Shown: positions 25,390-42,560, counted from the stretch's first letter. The stretch is 64,000 nucleotides of DNA from Olsenella_L kribbiana (GCF_036408795.1 NZ_JAZGJP010000009.1:1-64000), one strand, 5' to 3'. Notes: generated by a model from the letters alone, not told the origin. Numbers and translations are program-made.

Positions 25390-25650
25390 TTATGCTTCCT
25401 TGTGGCCACGGAAGGTGCGGGTCGGAGAGAACTCTCCGAGCTTGTGGCCGACCATGGACTCGGTGACGAATACGGGGACGTGCTGACGACCGTTGTGGAC
25501 AGCGATCGTGTGTCCGACCATCTCAGGATAGATGGTGCTGGAACGGCTCCAGGTCTTGATGACCTCCTTGTCGCCAGACTCGTTCATCTTGGTGACACGC
25601 TCGAGGAGGCGAGTCTCCACGTACGGGCCCTTCTTGAGACTTCTGCTCAT
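25390..25650 (-). CDS. rpsS: 30S ribosomal protein S19
   Basis: Head protein of 86 residues, opening MSRSLKKGPYVETRLLERV with the conserved GHKLGEFSPTRTFRGH near its end. Confidence 0.97.
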   Translation of the reverse strand: MSRSLKKGPYVETRLLERVTKMNESGDKEVIKTWSRSSTIYPEMVGHTIAVHNGRQHVPVFVTESMVGHKLGEFSPTRTFRGHKEA

Positions 25651-25672
25651 TGTTTCAACTCCTGTTCGCGGT

Positions 25673-26509
<837 letters not shown>

Positions 26510-26658
26510 TGCTTTCCCTTCTTGTCCGTTGGCCATCGTGTTCAGGGATGTGAGGCTCATGCCTCGGGACGCGATGACGCCGGATTACCACGGTACCGCG
26601 CGTATCCTACATGCACGGCACCCGAACTGAGCCCCCGCTTGCGCGGGGGCAGAGATAC

Positions 26659-26961
26659 CTACTCTTCGGCAGCTGCCTTCTGAGCGAAGACCTCGATGGA
26701 CTCACCCTCGGCGAGCGTGACGATAGCCTTCTTCCACGTGCGGGTCTTGCCTGCGACATAGCGGACGCGCTTCGTCTTCGGCTTCACCCACATGGTGTTG
26801 ACCTTCACGACATGGACGTTGAAGAGCTTCTCGACAGCGTCGGCAATCTCCTCCTTCGGTGCCTTGGCGGCAACCTCGAAGGTGTACTTGCCCTGCTCCA
26901 TGAAGTCAAAGGAACGCTCGGTGACGACCGGGCGGATGATCACGTTGTACTTGGAGTTCAT
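26659..26961 (-). CDS. rplW: 50S ribosomal protein L23
   Basis: Exit-site protein that docks trigger factor and SRP, 100 residues (VIIRPVVTERSFDFMEQGKY, VKVNTMWVKPKTKRVRYV). Its ATG directly abuts the rplD stop. About 150 bp separate it from rplB. Confidence 0.97.
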   Translation of the reverse strand: MNSKYNVIIRPVVTERSFDFMEQGKYTFEVAAKAPKEEIADAVEKLFNVHVVKVNTMWVKPKTKRVRYVAGKTRTWKKAIVTLAEGESIEVFAQKAAAEE

Positions 26962-27588
26962 TTACGCGAGCACCTCCTCGAAGTACTTCGCGACAGCAAC
27001 CGGCATGACCAGTGCGCCGTTGTCGATCAGGTACTCCGTGTTGGCCTCGGACTGACCGATCACGAGGACATTGGGGAGGTTGCGAAGCGAGAGGTAGCTC
27101 GTGACATCCTCGTCGTCGACGACGACGGTCACGCGCTTGCTGTCAAGGCCGAGAGCCTTGATCATGGCAGCTGCAGCCTTCGTGGAAGGCTTCTCGAATG
27201 CAACGTTGTCCAGAAGGACGAGCTCGGAATCAGCGAGCTTGCCGGAGAGGACGGAGCGCATTGCGAGCTTGACTTCCTTCTTGTTCGCGCGGCGTGCATG
27301 GCTGTGGGGCGTCGGTCCGAAGACAACGCCGCCGCCGACCATCTGAGGAGCGCGGATAGTGCCCTGGCGAGCACGACCCGTGCCCTTCTGGCGGAACGGC
27401 TTGACGCCGCCGCCGGAGACGGCTGCGCGGTTCTTGGTGGAGTGGGTGCCCTGGCGACGGCTTGCAGCCTGGACAGTCACGACCTTGTGCACGACAGGGA
27501 TGTTGGGCTCGATGCCGTAGATGGCGTCAGCCAGCTCTGCGGTAGAGACCGTTTCACCTGCCATATTCTTTACATCGATGCTGGACAT
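26962..27588 (-). CDS. rplD: 50S ribosomal protein L4
   Basis: Exit-tunnel protein of 208 residues. The tunnel loop GGVKPFRQKGTGRARQGTIR is intact. In E. coli L4 represses the S10 operon through its leader; here the corresponding operon begins at rplC behind its own leader. Confidence 0.97.
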   Translation of the reverse strand: MSSIDVKNMAGETVSTAELADAIYGIEPNIPVVHKVVTVQAASRRQGTHSTKNRAAVSGGGVKPFRQKGTGRARQGTIRAPQMVGGGVVFGPTPHSHARRANKKEVKLAMRSVLSGKLADSELVLLDNVAFEKPSTKAAAAMIKALGLDSKRVTVVVDDEDVTSYLSLRNLPNVLVIGQSEANTEYLIDNGALVMPVAVAKYFEEVLA

Positions 27589-27626
27589 TTGTCCTCCTTG
27601 TTAGCCTAAAGCTGTGCTGTGTGGCC

Positions 27627-28247
27627 TTAAGCCATGCGGATAGATACGATAGCGTCCTTGCCGCCGGGGACAGCGCCCTTAACGAGCATGAGGTTCTGCT
27701 CTGCGTCGACGCGCACGAGCTTGAGGTTCTTCACCGTCACGCGCTCATCGCCCATGTGGCCTGCCATGTGGAGACCCTTGCGGACACGGGCAGGATAGGC
27801 GCACTGGCCGATGGAGCCCGGCTCACGCTGGTTGCGGGAACCATGAGCCATAGGACCGCGGGAGAAGTTCCAGCGCTTGACCGTGCCCTGGAAGCCCTTG
27901 CCCTTGGAGGTGCCGGTGACGTCGACTGCCTTCACGTCTGCGAAGGCCTCAACGGTGACCTTGTCGCCGCAGCTGTACTGAGAAGCATCATCGACGCGGA
28001 CCTCGCGCAGATACTTCATCGGCTCGACGCCGGCCTTGGCAAAGTGACCAGCCATAGGCTTGTTCACGTGCTTCGGCTTGAGCGCACCAAAGCCGATCTG
28101 AACGGCCTCGTAGCCGTCCGTCTCCTTGGTCTTCACCTGTGAGACGGTGCAGGGGCCTGCCAGGATGACGGTGACAGGGACGAAGTTGTCGTCCTCGTCG
28201 AAGATCTGCGTCATCCCCAGCTTGCGGCCGAGAATAGTGCTGACCAT
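27627..28247 (-). CDS. rplC: 50S ribosomal protein L3
   Basis: Assembly-initiator protein of 206 residues, MVSTILGRKLGMTQIF at the N-terminus and the central loop FQGTVKRWNFSRGPMAHGS intact. The ATG at 28247 is preferred over the TTG two codons upstream because AAGGA lies 7-8 nt before it. It is the first gene of its unit, separated from rpsJ by about 345 bp with a terminator, a promoter and a structured leader. Confidence 0.96.
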   Translation of the reverse strand: MVSTILGRKLGMTQIFDEDDNFVPVTVILAGPCTVSQVKTKETDGYEAVQIGFGALKPKHVNKPMAGHFAKAGVEPMKYLREVRVDDASQYSCGDKVTVEAFADVKAVDVTGTSKGKGFQGTVKRWNFSRGPMAHGSRNQREPGSIGQCAYPARVRKGLHMAGHMGDERVTVKNLKLVRVDAEQNLMLVKGAVPGGKDAIVSIRMA

Positions 28248-28266
28248 ACTCAATCCTTACCTTCGG

Positions 28267-28314
28267 TGGTCATGGGACCCAGTGGACACTCGTGTGTCCT
28301 CCCCCAGCGGACCA
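28267..28314 (-). promoter_or_regulatory. Structured leader upstream of rplC
   Basis: On the transcript a hairpin GGACAC-ACGA-GTGTCC (28284-28299) lies inside a longer-range TGGTC/GACCA pairing (28267-28271 with 28310-28314), ending about 20 nt before the rplC start. The arrangement suggests a cis-acting leader, perhaps for autogenous control by a ribosomal protein. I do not recognise a known family. Confidence 0.4.
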
Positions 28315-28384
28315 CATCCTGTGATGTGCATCTTTCTGGACAATCGGCGCATGCGCATAGATGTCCCCGAAAGACAGCTTTATT

Positions 28385-28413
28385 ACTTTACACTCATATG
28401 CCTGGTTTCACAA
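28385..28413 (-). promoter_or_regulatory. Promoter for the rplC-rplX unit
   Basis: TTGTGA (28408-28413) and TAAAGT (28385-28390) are separated by 17 bp in an AT-rich patch about 140 nt upstream of rplC. Each hexamer matches consensus at four of six positions. Confidence 0.6.
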
Positions 28414-28542
28414 TATCTTCTCAATGTTTTTCAGCCCATCTGCCTGCGGCTTTGTTTTCCACGTTCCCGGGCGTTCCCTAGACACGAAGGCCACGTTCTG
28501 CAGGCTGTTTGGATGCCCTTCTTGAGCTCCCTGAGAGAAGAA

Positions 28543-28572
28543 AAGGCTCCCCTGCCGAAGCAGAGGAGCCTT
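28543..28572 (-). terminator. Rho-independent terminator after rpsJ
   Basis: A 13-bp stem with one U-G pair and a TTCG loop (28543-28555 with 28560-28572) is followed by TTTTCTTCTC on the transcript. It lies 21 bp after the rpsJ stop and closes the rpsL-rpsG-fusA-rpsJ unit. Confidence 0.9.
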
Positions 28573-28592
28573 GCATGCACTATCGGGAGACC

Positions 28593-28901
28593 TTAGAGCT
28601 TGATCTCGATATCGACGCCTGCGGGGAGGTCGAGACGCATGAGCGAGTCGACGGTCGAGGACGTGGGGTCGAGGATGTCGATGAGGCGCTTGTGAGTGCG
28701 CATCTCGAACTGCTCACGGGAATCCTTGTCCTTGTGCGGCGAACGGATGACCGTATAGAGGGAACGCTCGGTGGGCAGGGGGATGGGGCCGGAAACACGG
28801 GCGCCCGTCTTCTGTGCAGTGTCCACGATGAGCTTCGAGGACTGATCAACTACCTCGTGATCATAGCCCTTGAGGCGGATCCTGATCTTCTGGTTTGACA
28901 C
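28593..28901 (-). CDS. rpsJ: 30S ribosomal protein S10
   Basis: Head protein, also known as transcription-elongation partner NusE, 102 residues (KIRIRLKGYDHEVVDQSS, the loop GPIPLPTERSLYTVIRSPH). The start is a GTG at 28901 with GGAGG upstream. It belongs to the str unit with fusA here, not to the rplC unit, unlike the classical S10 operon. Confidence 0.97.
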   Translation of the reverse strand: MSNQKIRIRLKGYDHEVVDQSSKLIVDTAQKTGARVSGPIPLPTERSLYTVIRSPHKDKDSREQFEMRTHKRLIDILDPTSSTVDSLMRLDLPAGVDIEIKL

Positions 28902-28942
28902 GGTGGTACCTCCATTTAGAGCGAAGACGCTCGAGCTTGTAA

Positions 28943-31042
28943 TTACTCAGACTTTCCGGCGTTCTTGGCAACAATCTCGTCCTTGATGTTCTTCGGGACG
29001 GCCTCGTAGCTGTCGAACTGCATGGTGTAGCTTGCACGGCCCTGCGTCTGGGAGCGAAGGTCGGTAGCATAGCCGAACATCTCGGCCAGGGGCACCTTGG
29101 CGCGGATGACCTTGGTGTTGGAGCGATCCTCCATGCCCTCGATCTTGCCGCGGCGGCTGGAAAGGTTGCCCATGACGTCGCCCATGTACTGCTCGGGCGT
29201 CTCGACGTCGACGCGCTCGATCGGCTCGAGAAGGACAGGGTCGGACTCCTGAAGGGCCTTCTTGATGGCCATGGAGCCTGCAATCTTGAATGCAGCCTCG
29301 GAGGAGTCGACCTCGTGGTAGGAACCATCGACGAGGGTGACCTTGATGTCCTCGACCGGGTAGCCGGCGATGACGCCAGACTGGAGCGCCTCCTGGATGC
29401 CCTTGTCGACAGACGGGATGTACTCCTTGGGGATGGAGCCACCGACGGTAGCGTCGATGAACTCGTAGCCCTTGCCCTCCTCGTTCGGCTCCATGTCGAT
29501 GATGGCGTCGCCGTACTGGCCACGGCCACCGGACTGGCGGACGAACTTGCCCTGGACATGCTTCACAGCGTGGCCAGCGGTCTCACGGTAGGCAACCTGC
29601 GGCTTGCCCACGTTGCAGTCGACGTGGAACTCACGGCGCAGACGGTCGATGATGATCTCGAGGTGCAGCTCGCCCATGCCGGCGATGATGGTCTGGCCGG
29701 TCTCGTGGTCGGTGTGGACCTGGAAGGTCGGGTCCTCCTCAGCGAGCTTGGCGAGGCCCACAGACATCTTCTCCTGCTCGGCCTTGGACTTCGGCTCGAC
29801 AGCGACGTCGATGACGGGCTTTGCGAACTCGATGGACTCGAGCACGATGGGGTGATTCTCGTCGCAAAGGGTGTTGCCGGTCGTCGTGTTCTTGAGGCCG
29901 ACGCATGCAACGATGTCGCCTGCAGAGCATGCCTCACGGTCGACACGGTCGTTTGCATTCATCTCGAGGATGCGGCCGAGACGCTCGCGCGTGTCCTTGT
30001 TCACGTTGTAGACGTAGGAGCCTGCCTCCTCGTGACCAGAGTAGACGCGGATGTAGGTGAGCTTGCCGACGTAGGGGTCGGTCATGATCTTGAATGCGAG
30101 AGCTGCAAACGGCTCGTTGACGTCCGCCTTGCGCGAGATTGTCTCGCCCGTGTTGGGATCGGTGCCCTCGGTAGGCGGAATGTCGAGCGGGGACGGCAGG
30201 TAGTCGCAGATTGCGTCAAGAAGCTCCTGGATGCCCTTGTTCTTGTAGGCAGAGCCCACGAAGACAAGGTTGAGCTTGTTGGCGATGACGCCCTTGCGCA
30301 GGGCAGCCTTGACCTCGTCGACCGTCGGGGTCTCGTCCTCGAGAATCTTCTCCATGAGATCGTCGTCGAAGTTGGCGGCCTGCTCGAGAAGCTCATCATG
30401 CTTCTCCTGTGCCTGCTCCTTGAACTCGTCAGGAATCTCGTCCATGACCTCAGGGTAGATCATGCCCTTGGCGTCTTCCTTGAAGTCCCATGCCTCCATG
30501 GTGACGAGGTCGATGAGGCCCCAGAAGTTTGCCTCTGCGCCCATCGGGATCTGGGCTGCGACAGCGTTGGCACCCAGACGGTCCTTCATCGTGTCGATGG
30601 CGTGCCAGAAGTCAGAGCCGACACGGTCATACTTGTTGATGAAGGCGATGCGCGGGACGTTGTAGTTGTGGGCCTGGCGCCAGACCGTCTCGGACTGGGG
30701 CTGGACACCGGCGACAGCATCGAAGACAGCGACAGCGCCGTCGAGGACACGCAGGGAACGCTCGACCTCAGCCGTGAAGTCGACGTGGCCCGGGGTGTCG
30801 ATGATCTGGATGACATGGTCCTTCCAGAAGCACGTCGTAGCTGCGGACGTAATGGTAACGCCGCGCTCCTGCTCCTGAACCATCCAGTCCATCGTTGCTG
30901 CGCCGTCGTGGACCTCGCCGATCTTGTGGGTCTTGCCGGTGTAGTAGAGGATGCGCTCCGTGGTCGTGGTCTTGCCTGCATCGATATGGGCCATGATGCC
31001 GATATTGCGCAGGTTATGAAGGTCATACTTTGGCTTTGCCAT
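28943..31042 (-). CDS. fusA: Elongation factor G
   Basis: Translocation GTPase of 699 residues. The G1 motif AHIDAGKTTTTERIL, switch region with RGVTITSAAT and G3 DTPGHVDF are intact, followed by domains II-V in normal order. It lies between rpsG and rpsJ in a str-type unit. Confidence 0.98.
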   Translation of the reverse strand: MAKPKYDLHNLRNIGIMAHIDAGKTTTTERILYYTGKTHKIGEVHDGAATMDWMVQEQERGVTITSAATTCFWKDHVIQIIDTPGHVDFTAEVERSLRVLDGAVAVFDAVAGVQPQSETVWRQAHNYNVPRIAFINKYDRVGSDFWHAIDTMKDRLGANAVAAQIPMGAEANFWGLIDLVTMEAWDFKEDAKGMIYPEVMDEIPDEFKEQAQEKHDELLEQAANFDDDLMEKILEDETPTVDEVKAALRKGVIANKLNLVFVGSAYKNKGIQELLDAICDYLPSPLDIPPTEGTDPNTGETISRKADVNEPFAALAFKIMTDPYVGKLTYIRVYSGHEEAGSYVYNVNKDTRERLGRILEMNANDRVDREACSAGDIVACVGLKNTTTGNTLCDENHPIVLESIEFAKPVIDVAVEPKSKAEQEKMSVGLAKLAEEDPTFQVHTDHETGQTIIAGMGELHLEIIIDRLRREFHVDCNVGKPQVAYRETAGHAVKHVQGKFVRQSGGRGQYGDAIIDMEPNEEGKGYEFIDATVGGSIPKEYIPSVDKGIQEALQSGVIAGYPVEDIKVTLVDGSYHEVDSSEAAFKIAGSMAIKKALQESDPVLLEPIERVDVETPEQYMGDVMGNLSSRRGKIEGMEDRSNTKVIRAKVPLAEMFGYATDLRSQTQGRASYTMQFDSYEAVPKNIKDEIVAKNAGKSE

Positions 31043-31063
31043 ATTCTGCTCCTCAGATCCCGA

Positions 31064-31534
31064 CTAGTAGCGGTAGTGAGAGAAGGCGCGGTTGGCCTCT
31101 GCCATCTTGTAGAGGTCCTCGCGACGCTTCACGGATGCGCCGACGCCGTTGGAGGCATCGAGAATCTCGGAGGCAAGGCGCTCGGCCATCGTCTTCTCCT
31201 TGCGGGCACGGGAGAAGTTCACGAGCCAGCGGATAGCCAGCGTCGTGGCACGACGGGAGTTGACCTCCATAGGAACCTGATAGGTTGCGCCACCGACACG
31301 ACGGGGCTTGACCTCGAGAGTCGGGCGGATGTTGTCCATGGCCTTCTTGAAGACGGTCAGGGCATCCTCGCCGGTCTTCTCTGCGACGATATCGAAGGCA
31401 CCATAGACGATGCGCTCTGCGGTCGACTTCTTGCCGTCAAGAAGGACCTTGTTGATAAGCTGGGTGACCAGACGGTTGTTGTACTTTGCATCCGGCTGGA
31501 CCTCGCGGCGGACTGCTGCTGCACGACGCGGCAT
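31064..31534 (-). CDS. rpsG: 30S ribosomal protein S7
   Basis: Head-assembly protein of 156 residues, MPRRAAAVRREVQPDAKY at the N-terminus and the conserved KPRRVGGATYQVPMEV loop. Confidence 0.97.
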   Translation of the reverse strand: MPRRAAAVRREVQPDAKYNNRLVTQLINKVLLDGKKSTAERIVYGAFDIVAEKTGEDALTVFKKAMDNIRPTLEVKPRRVGGATYQVPMEVNSRRATTLAIRWLVNFSRARKEKTMAERLASEILDASNGVGASVKRREDLYKMAEANRAFSHYRY

Positions 31535-31578
31535 GTTATATCTCCTCTAAGCTAGCGGTTGAAACTCGAAAGCGGCTG

Positions 31579-31953
31579 CTACTCCTTGGGGCGCTTTGCG
31601 CCGTAGCGGGAACGAGCCTTCTTGCGGTTCTGGACAGCAGCGCAGTCGTAGGCGCCACGGACAATCTTGTAGCGGACACCAGGAAGGTCGCGGACACGGC
31701 CGCCACGGATCAGGACGATGGAGTGCTCCTGAAGGTTGTGGCCCTCGCCCGGAATGTAGGCAGTGACCTCGATGCCATTGACGAGACGGACACGGGCAAC
31801 CTTGCGGAGTGCCGAGTTCGGCTTCTTCGGCGTCGTGGTGAAGACGCGCGTGCAGACGCCACGCTTCTGGGGGTTGTGCTGCAGAGCAGCGTTCTTGGAC
31901 TTGGCCTTGACGCTCACGCGGCCCTGGCGAACGAGCTGATTAATAGTAGGCAA
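31579..31953 (-). CDS. rpsL: 30S ribosomal protein S12
   Basis: Decoding-centre protein of 124 residues. The start is TTG at 31953 with AGGAG 6 nt upstream. TTPKKPNSALRK and GGRVRDLPGVRYK carry the streptomycin-sensitive lysines. It is the first gene of the str unit behind a strong promoter. Confidence 0.97.
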   Translation of the reverse strand: MPTINQLVRQGRVSVKAKSKNAALQHNPQKRGVCTRVFTTTPKKPNSALRKVARVRLVNGIEVTAYIPGEGHNLQEHSIVLIRGGRVRDLPGVRYKIVRGAYDCAAVQNRKKARSRYGAKRPKE

Positions 31954-32040
31954 AGCTCTTCTCCTTTTTGCTACTGGTACAACGTACGCTTATGCTACAG
32001 ACGACGCAGCACGACATCGCCGGAATAGGCGCAAGCAGAT

Positions 32041-32069
32041 ACTTTACGACCCGCCATCCCAGTTGTCAA
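32041..32069 (-). promoter_or_regulatory. Promoter of the rpsL-rpsG-fusA-rpsJ unit
   Basis: A perfect -35 TTGACA (32064-32069) and -10 TAAAGT (32041-32046) are separated by exactly 17 bp. The rpsL start is about 90 nt downstream. Confidence 0.8.
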
Positions 32070-32140
32070 AACACCACGCCACCGGGCGTATCCTTATTCC
32101 ATGACAGCCACATATATTTCTTGGAAATGACTCCAAAACA

Positions 32141-32174
32141 AAGGTCCGGCCCCGCCAAAGCGAAGCCGGACCCT
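32141..32174 (-). terminator. Terminator of the rpoB-rpoC unit
   Basis: The stem GGTCCGGC/GCCGGACC (32143-32150 with 32165-32172) with further inner pairing is followed on the transcript by TTTGTTTTGG, 25-60 bp after the rpoC stop. Confidence 0.85.
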
Positions 32175-32197
32175 GTTTCAGAACCTGTTTTCAGGAC

Positions 32198-36640
<4,443 letters not shown>

Positions 36641-36642
36641 CG

Positions 36643-40158
<3,516 letters not shown>

Positions 40159-40187
40159 CAGGCATTTCCTCCTTCATACAGACGTAT

Positions 40188-40202
40188 GCGGCATTATGCC
40201 GC
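40188..40202 (-). promoter_or_regulatory. Perfect inverted repeat in the rpoB leader
   Basis: GCGGCAT-T-ATGCCGC is a 15-nt palindrome placed just downstream of the expected transcription start and about 30 nt upstream of rpoB. It may form a small hairpin at the 5' end of the mRNA or be a protein site. Confidence 0.45.
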
Positions 40203-40210
40203 AAACTAGT

Positions 40211-40239
40211 AATCTACAGAAGGATACTGCTTTAGTCAA
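40211..40239 (-). promoter_or_regulatory. Promoter of rpoB-rpoC
   Basis: TTGACT (40234-40239) and TAGATT (40211-40216) are separated by exactly 17 bp, both five of six to consensus, about 50 nt upstream of the rpoB start. Confidence 0.8.
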
Positions 40240-40255
40240 GATTGAAGTCTTGACT
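40234..40255. promoter_or_regulatory. 8+8 bp inverted repeat overlapping the rpoB -35
   Basis: AGTCAAGA-TTGAAG-TCTTGACT is a perfect inverted repeat with an inner spacer of 6 bp. Its inner copy is the -35 element of the rpoB promoter, so a bound dimeric regulator could block or tune polymerase synthesis. The mirror copy also forms a second TTGACT-like box on the other strand. Confidence 0.5.
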
Positions 40256-40370
40256 TATACCGCATAATCGTTTATTTAGGCCCGACCATCGTTTAAGCTG
40301 CAGAAACATCGAGCAGAATTGTGGAGGGGCTGTGGACACCCTCTGACTCAACACCAGAAAGAATAGCAAA

Positions 40371-40401
40371 GAAGGGACCGGGTGTAAACCCCGGTCCCTT
40401 C
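40371..40401 (-). terminator. Terminator after rplL
   Basis: A perfect 12-bp stem GAAGGGACCGGG / CCCGGTCCCTTC with a 7-nt loop lies 34-64 bp after the rplL stop, followed on the transcript by TTTGCTATTC. It separates rplJ-rplL from rpoBC, which many bacteria link. Confidence 0.85.
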
Positions 40402-40434
40402 TGTACAAGGTGAGCTTATGCCGTGAGGCAGAAG

Positions 40435-40812
40435 TTACTTGAGGGAGACAGCTGCGCCGGCGTCCTCGAGCTCCTTCTTGGCAGCCTCGGCGTCCTCCTT
40501 CTTGGCACCCTCGAGGATGGCCTTCGGAGCGGACTCGACGACCTCCTTGGCCTCCTTCAGGCCAAGGTTGGTGAGCTTGCGGACAACCTTGATGACAGCG
40601 ATCTTGTTCTCGCCGAAGCCCTCGAGGACGACGTCGAAGTTCGTCTTCTCCTCCTCAGGAGCAGCAGCGCCTGCTGCAGGAGCAGCAGCGACAGCGACGG
40701 GAGCAGCAGCGGAGACGCCGAAGACGTCCTCCAGCTCATGAACGAGCTCAGAAAGCTCGAGTGCGGGCATCTCCTTGAGGGCCTCAACGATCTCTTCCTT
40801 GGTGACAGCCAT
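40435..40812 (-). CDS. rplL: 50S ribosomal protein L7/L12
   Basis: Stalk protein that recruits translational GTPases, 125 residues. N-terminal dimerisation helices, an Ala-rich hinge (PVAVAAAPAAGAAAPEE) and the globular C-terminal domain (LKEAKEVVESAPKAILEGAK) are all present. Confidence 0.97.
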   Translation of the reverse strand: MAVTKEEIVEALKEMPALELSELVHELEDVFGVSAAAPVAVAAAPAAGAAAPEEEKTNFDVVLEGFGENKIAVIKVVRKLTNLGLKEAKEVVESAPKAILEGAKKEDAEAAKKELEDAGAAVSLK

Positions 40813-40894
40813 GGTATGACTCCTTCTTGTTCGGGGCGCTCTCTATAGCGCCTCTGATGTTTTCTGATCTAGCAGGTAGTGCAGACGTGCGTGC

Positions 40895-41410
40895 CTATGC
40901 GGCGTTCTTCTGGTCGGCGATAGCGTCGAGAGCGGTGACGAGACCGCGTGCAGGGCCAGCGCAGACGGAAGCGATGCCACGCAGCGGGCTGGCAACGACG
41001 TAGACGAGCTGGGCCATGAGCTCCTCGCGGCTCGGCAGGTCGGCGTATGCCTTTGCATCCTCAGGGGAGAGTGCCTGGCCATCGGCGATGCCACCGACGA
41101 ACTCAAGCTTGTTGAGCTTCTCGGCGGTCTTCTTGACGACCTTGGCAGCCTCGACAGGATCCTTCTCGAAGAAGATGTAGGCGCAGGTGCCCTGGCAATC
41201 GAGCTCAGGCATCTCGGCGTCCTTGAGAGCGATGCGAACGATGTTGTTCTTGTAGACCTTCATCTCTGCACCGGCCTCGCGCAGGTCGCGGCGAAGCTGC
41301 TGCGTCTCCTTCACGGTCAGGCCACGATAGTCAACCACGAAGAGTCCTTTGGATGCATCGAGAGAGGCCTTGACCTTCTCGAGCATGGCAGTATTTTTCT
41401 GATTCGGCAT
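40895..41410 (-). CDS. rplJ: 50S ribosomal protein L10
   Basis: Stalk base protein of 171 residues that anchors L7/L12 dimers. The ATG at 41410 has AGGAGG 8 nt upstream and gives MPNQKNTAMLEKVKASLDAS; a 13-codon extension is rejected. The 82-bp gap to rplL and the long structured leader are typical of this gene pair. Confidence 0.96.
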   Translation of the reverse strand: MPNQKNTAMLEKVKASLDASKGLFVVDYRGLTVKETQQLRRDLREAGAEMKVYKNNIVRIALKDAEMPELDCQGTCAYIFFEKDPVEAAKVVKKTAEKLNKLEFVGGIADGQALSPEDAKAYADLPSREELMAQLVYVVASPLRGIASVCAGPARGLVTALDAIADQKNAA

Positions 41411-41590
41411 GATGTACACCTCCTTGTTGCTTCGTTTGGCACGAACCACCGACGCGGCGGGTCAAACGAAGACCCTGCCCGGCCATGCCAGACAGGGTCC
41501 AGGAAGTCTTTGTTGGACCACCTAGGCTGGCGGGCGAACCCTTTGAGCCTTTCGGCACCGGCTGTCTCTGGCAGCGGACGTGCTATATGC
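41411..41590 (-). promoter_or_regulatory. Ribosomal protein L10 leader
   Basis: The transcript upstream of rplJ contains AGACAGCCGGTGCCGAAAGG, then further pairing elements with TAGGTGGTCC, and a strong hairpin GACCCTG...CAGGGTC (around 41470-41500). This matches the general pattern of L10 leader RNAs, in which the L10-L12 complex binds its own mRNA. Assignment is by eye, not by covariance search. Confidence 0.7.
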
Positions 41591-41603
41591 ATTGCAGCTT
41601 GGA

Positions 41604-41632
41604 AGTATCGCAGATGGGCAATTTCGCGTCAA
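41604..41632 (-). promoter_or_regulatory. Promoter of rplJ-rplL
   Basis: TTGACG (41627-41632) and GATACT (41604-41609) are 17 bp apart, with TGC directly before the -10 as an extended element. It lies just upstream of the L10 leader. Confidence 0.75.
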
Positions 41633-41701
41633 GGCAACGTCTGGACTTGGCATGCTCTCCACGTTCCTCACACAGCGCAGAGCTCCCTGAACCACAAAAA
41701 A

Positions 41702-41731
41702 AGAGGGAAGGAGCTTTTGCCCCTTCCCTCT
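41702..41731 (-). terminator. Strong terminator after rplA
   Basis: A 13-bp stem with one G-U pair and a 4-nt loop is followed by an uninterrupted run of eight T in transcript direction. It lies about 22 bp after the rplA stop and ends the rpmG-secE-nusG-rplK-rplA unit. Confidence 0.92.
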
Positions 41732-41753
41732 TCTGCATTCAGCAGTATCCGCA

Positions 41754-42458
41754 CTACTCGGCGAGCAGGTTCCTCACCATGGTCGGATCGACCTTGATGC
41801 CAGGGCCCATAGTCGTGGAGACTGCGACGGACTTGATGTACTTGCCCTTCGCGGTTGCCGGCTTGACGCGGACGATCTCGGAGATCAGAGCCTGGTAGTT
41901 CTCGAGCAGAGCCTTCGTGTCGAAGGACTTCTTGCCCAGGGGCACATGGCAGATGCCATAGCGGTCTGCACGATACTCGACACGGCCAGCCTTGAGCTCC
42001 TTGACCATCTTCTCGACGTCCATCGTGACGGTGCCGAGCTTGGGGTTCGGCATGAGGCCACGGGGGCCGAGGATACGGCCGAGGCGACCGACCTTGCTCA
42101 TCATGTTCGGGGTTGCGATGGCAGCATCGAAGTCGAGGTTGCCCTTCTGGATCTCGGCGACGAGGTCGTCGGAGCCGACGATGTCAGCGCCTGCAGCCTC
42201 TGCCTCGCGTGCCTTCTCGCCCTCGGCGAAGACGGCGACACGCACGGTCTTGCCGGTGCCGTTAGGAAGGGAGATGGAGCCACGGATGTTCTGGTCAGCC
42301 TTGCGGGTATCGACACCCAGGCGGATGGAGACCTCGACGGTCTCATCGAACTTCGCGAAGGATACCTCCTTGAGAAGCTCGAGAGCCTCCTTCGGCGTGT
42401 AGAGCTTGCTCTCGACCTTGGCCGCGTTCTCGCGGTACTGCTTTCCGTGCTTCGGCAT
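41754..42458 (-). CDS. rplA: 50S ribosomal protein L1
   Basis: L1-stalk protein of 234 residues with the family signature around GTVTMDVEKMVKELKAGRVEY and ILGPRGLMPNPKLG. In other bacteria L1 represses its own operon by binding mRNA near rplK. The 119-bp gap before it holds a hairpin (42532-42560). Confidence 0.97.
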   Translation of the reverse strand: MPKHGKQYRENAAKVESKLYTPKEALELLKEVSFAKFDETVEVSIRLGVDTRKADQNIRGSISLPNGTGKTVRVAVFAEGEKAREAEAAGADIVGSDDLVAEIQKGNLDFDAAIATPNMMSKVGRLGRILGPRGLMPNPKLGTVTMDVEKMVKELKAGRVEYRADRYGICHVPLGKKSFDTKALLENYQALISEIVRVKPATAKGKYIKSVAVSTTMGPGIKVDPTMVRNLLAE

Positions 42459-42531
42459 TCTTTCTTACCTCCTGTGGTCAGCGGGCGTGATGCCCTCCCA
42501 CATAGCGGCGGTTTCCCGCCTTCTCATTCAA

Positions 42532-42560
42532 AGAGCGTGCACCGCCGAGGCGCACGCTCT
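42532..42560 (-). terminator. Attenuator-like hairpin between rplK and rplA
   Basis: A perfect 9-bp stem AGAGCGTGC/GCACGCTCT with an 11-nt loop is followed by TTTGAATG on the transcript, only 18 bp after rplK. A second small hairpin, GGCGG-GAAA-CCGCC, follows. It may give partial termination or an mRNA-processing site, or be part of an L1-binding structure. Confidence 0.5.
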
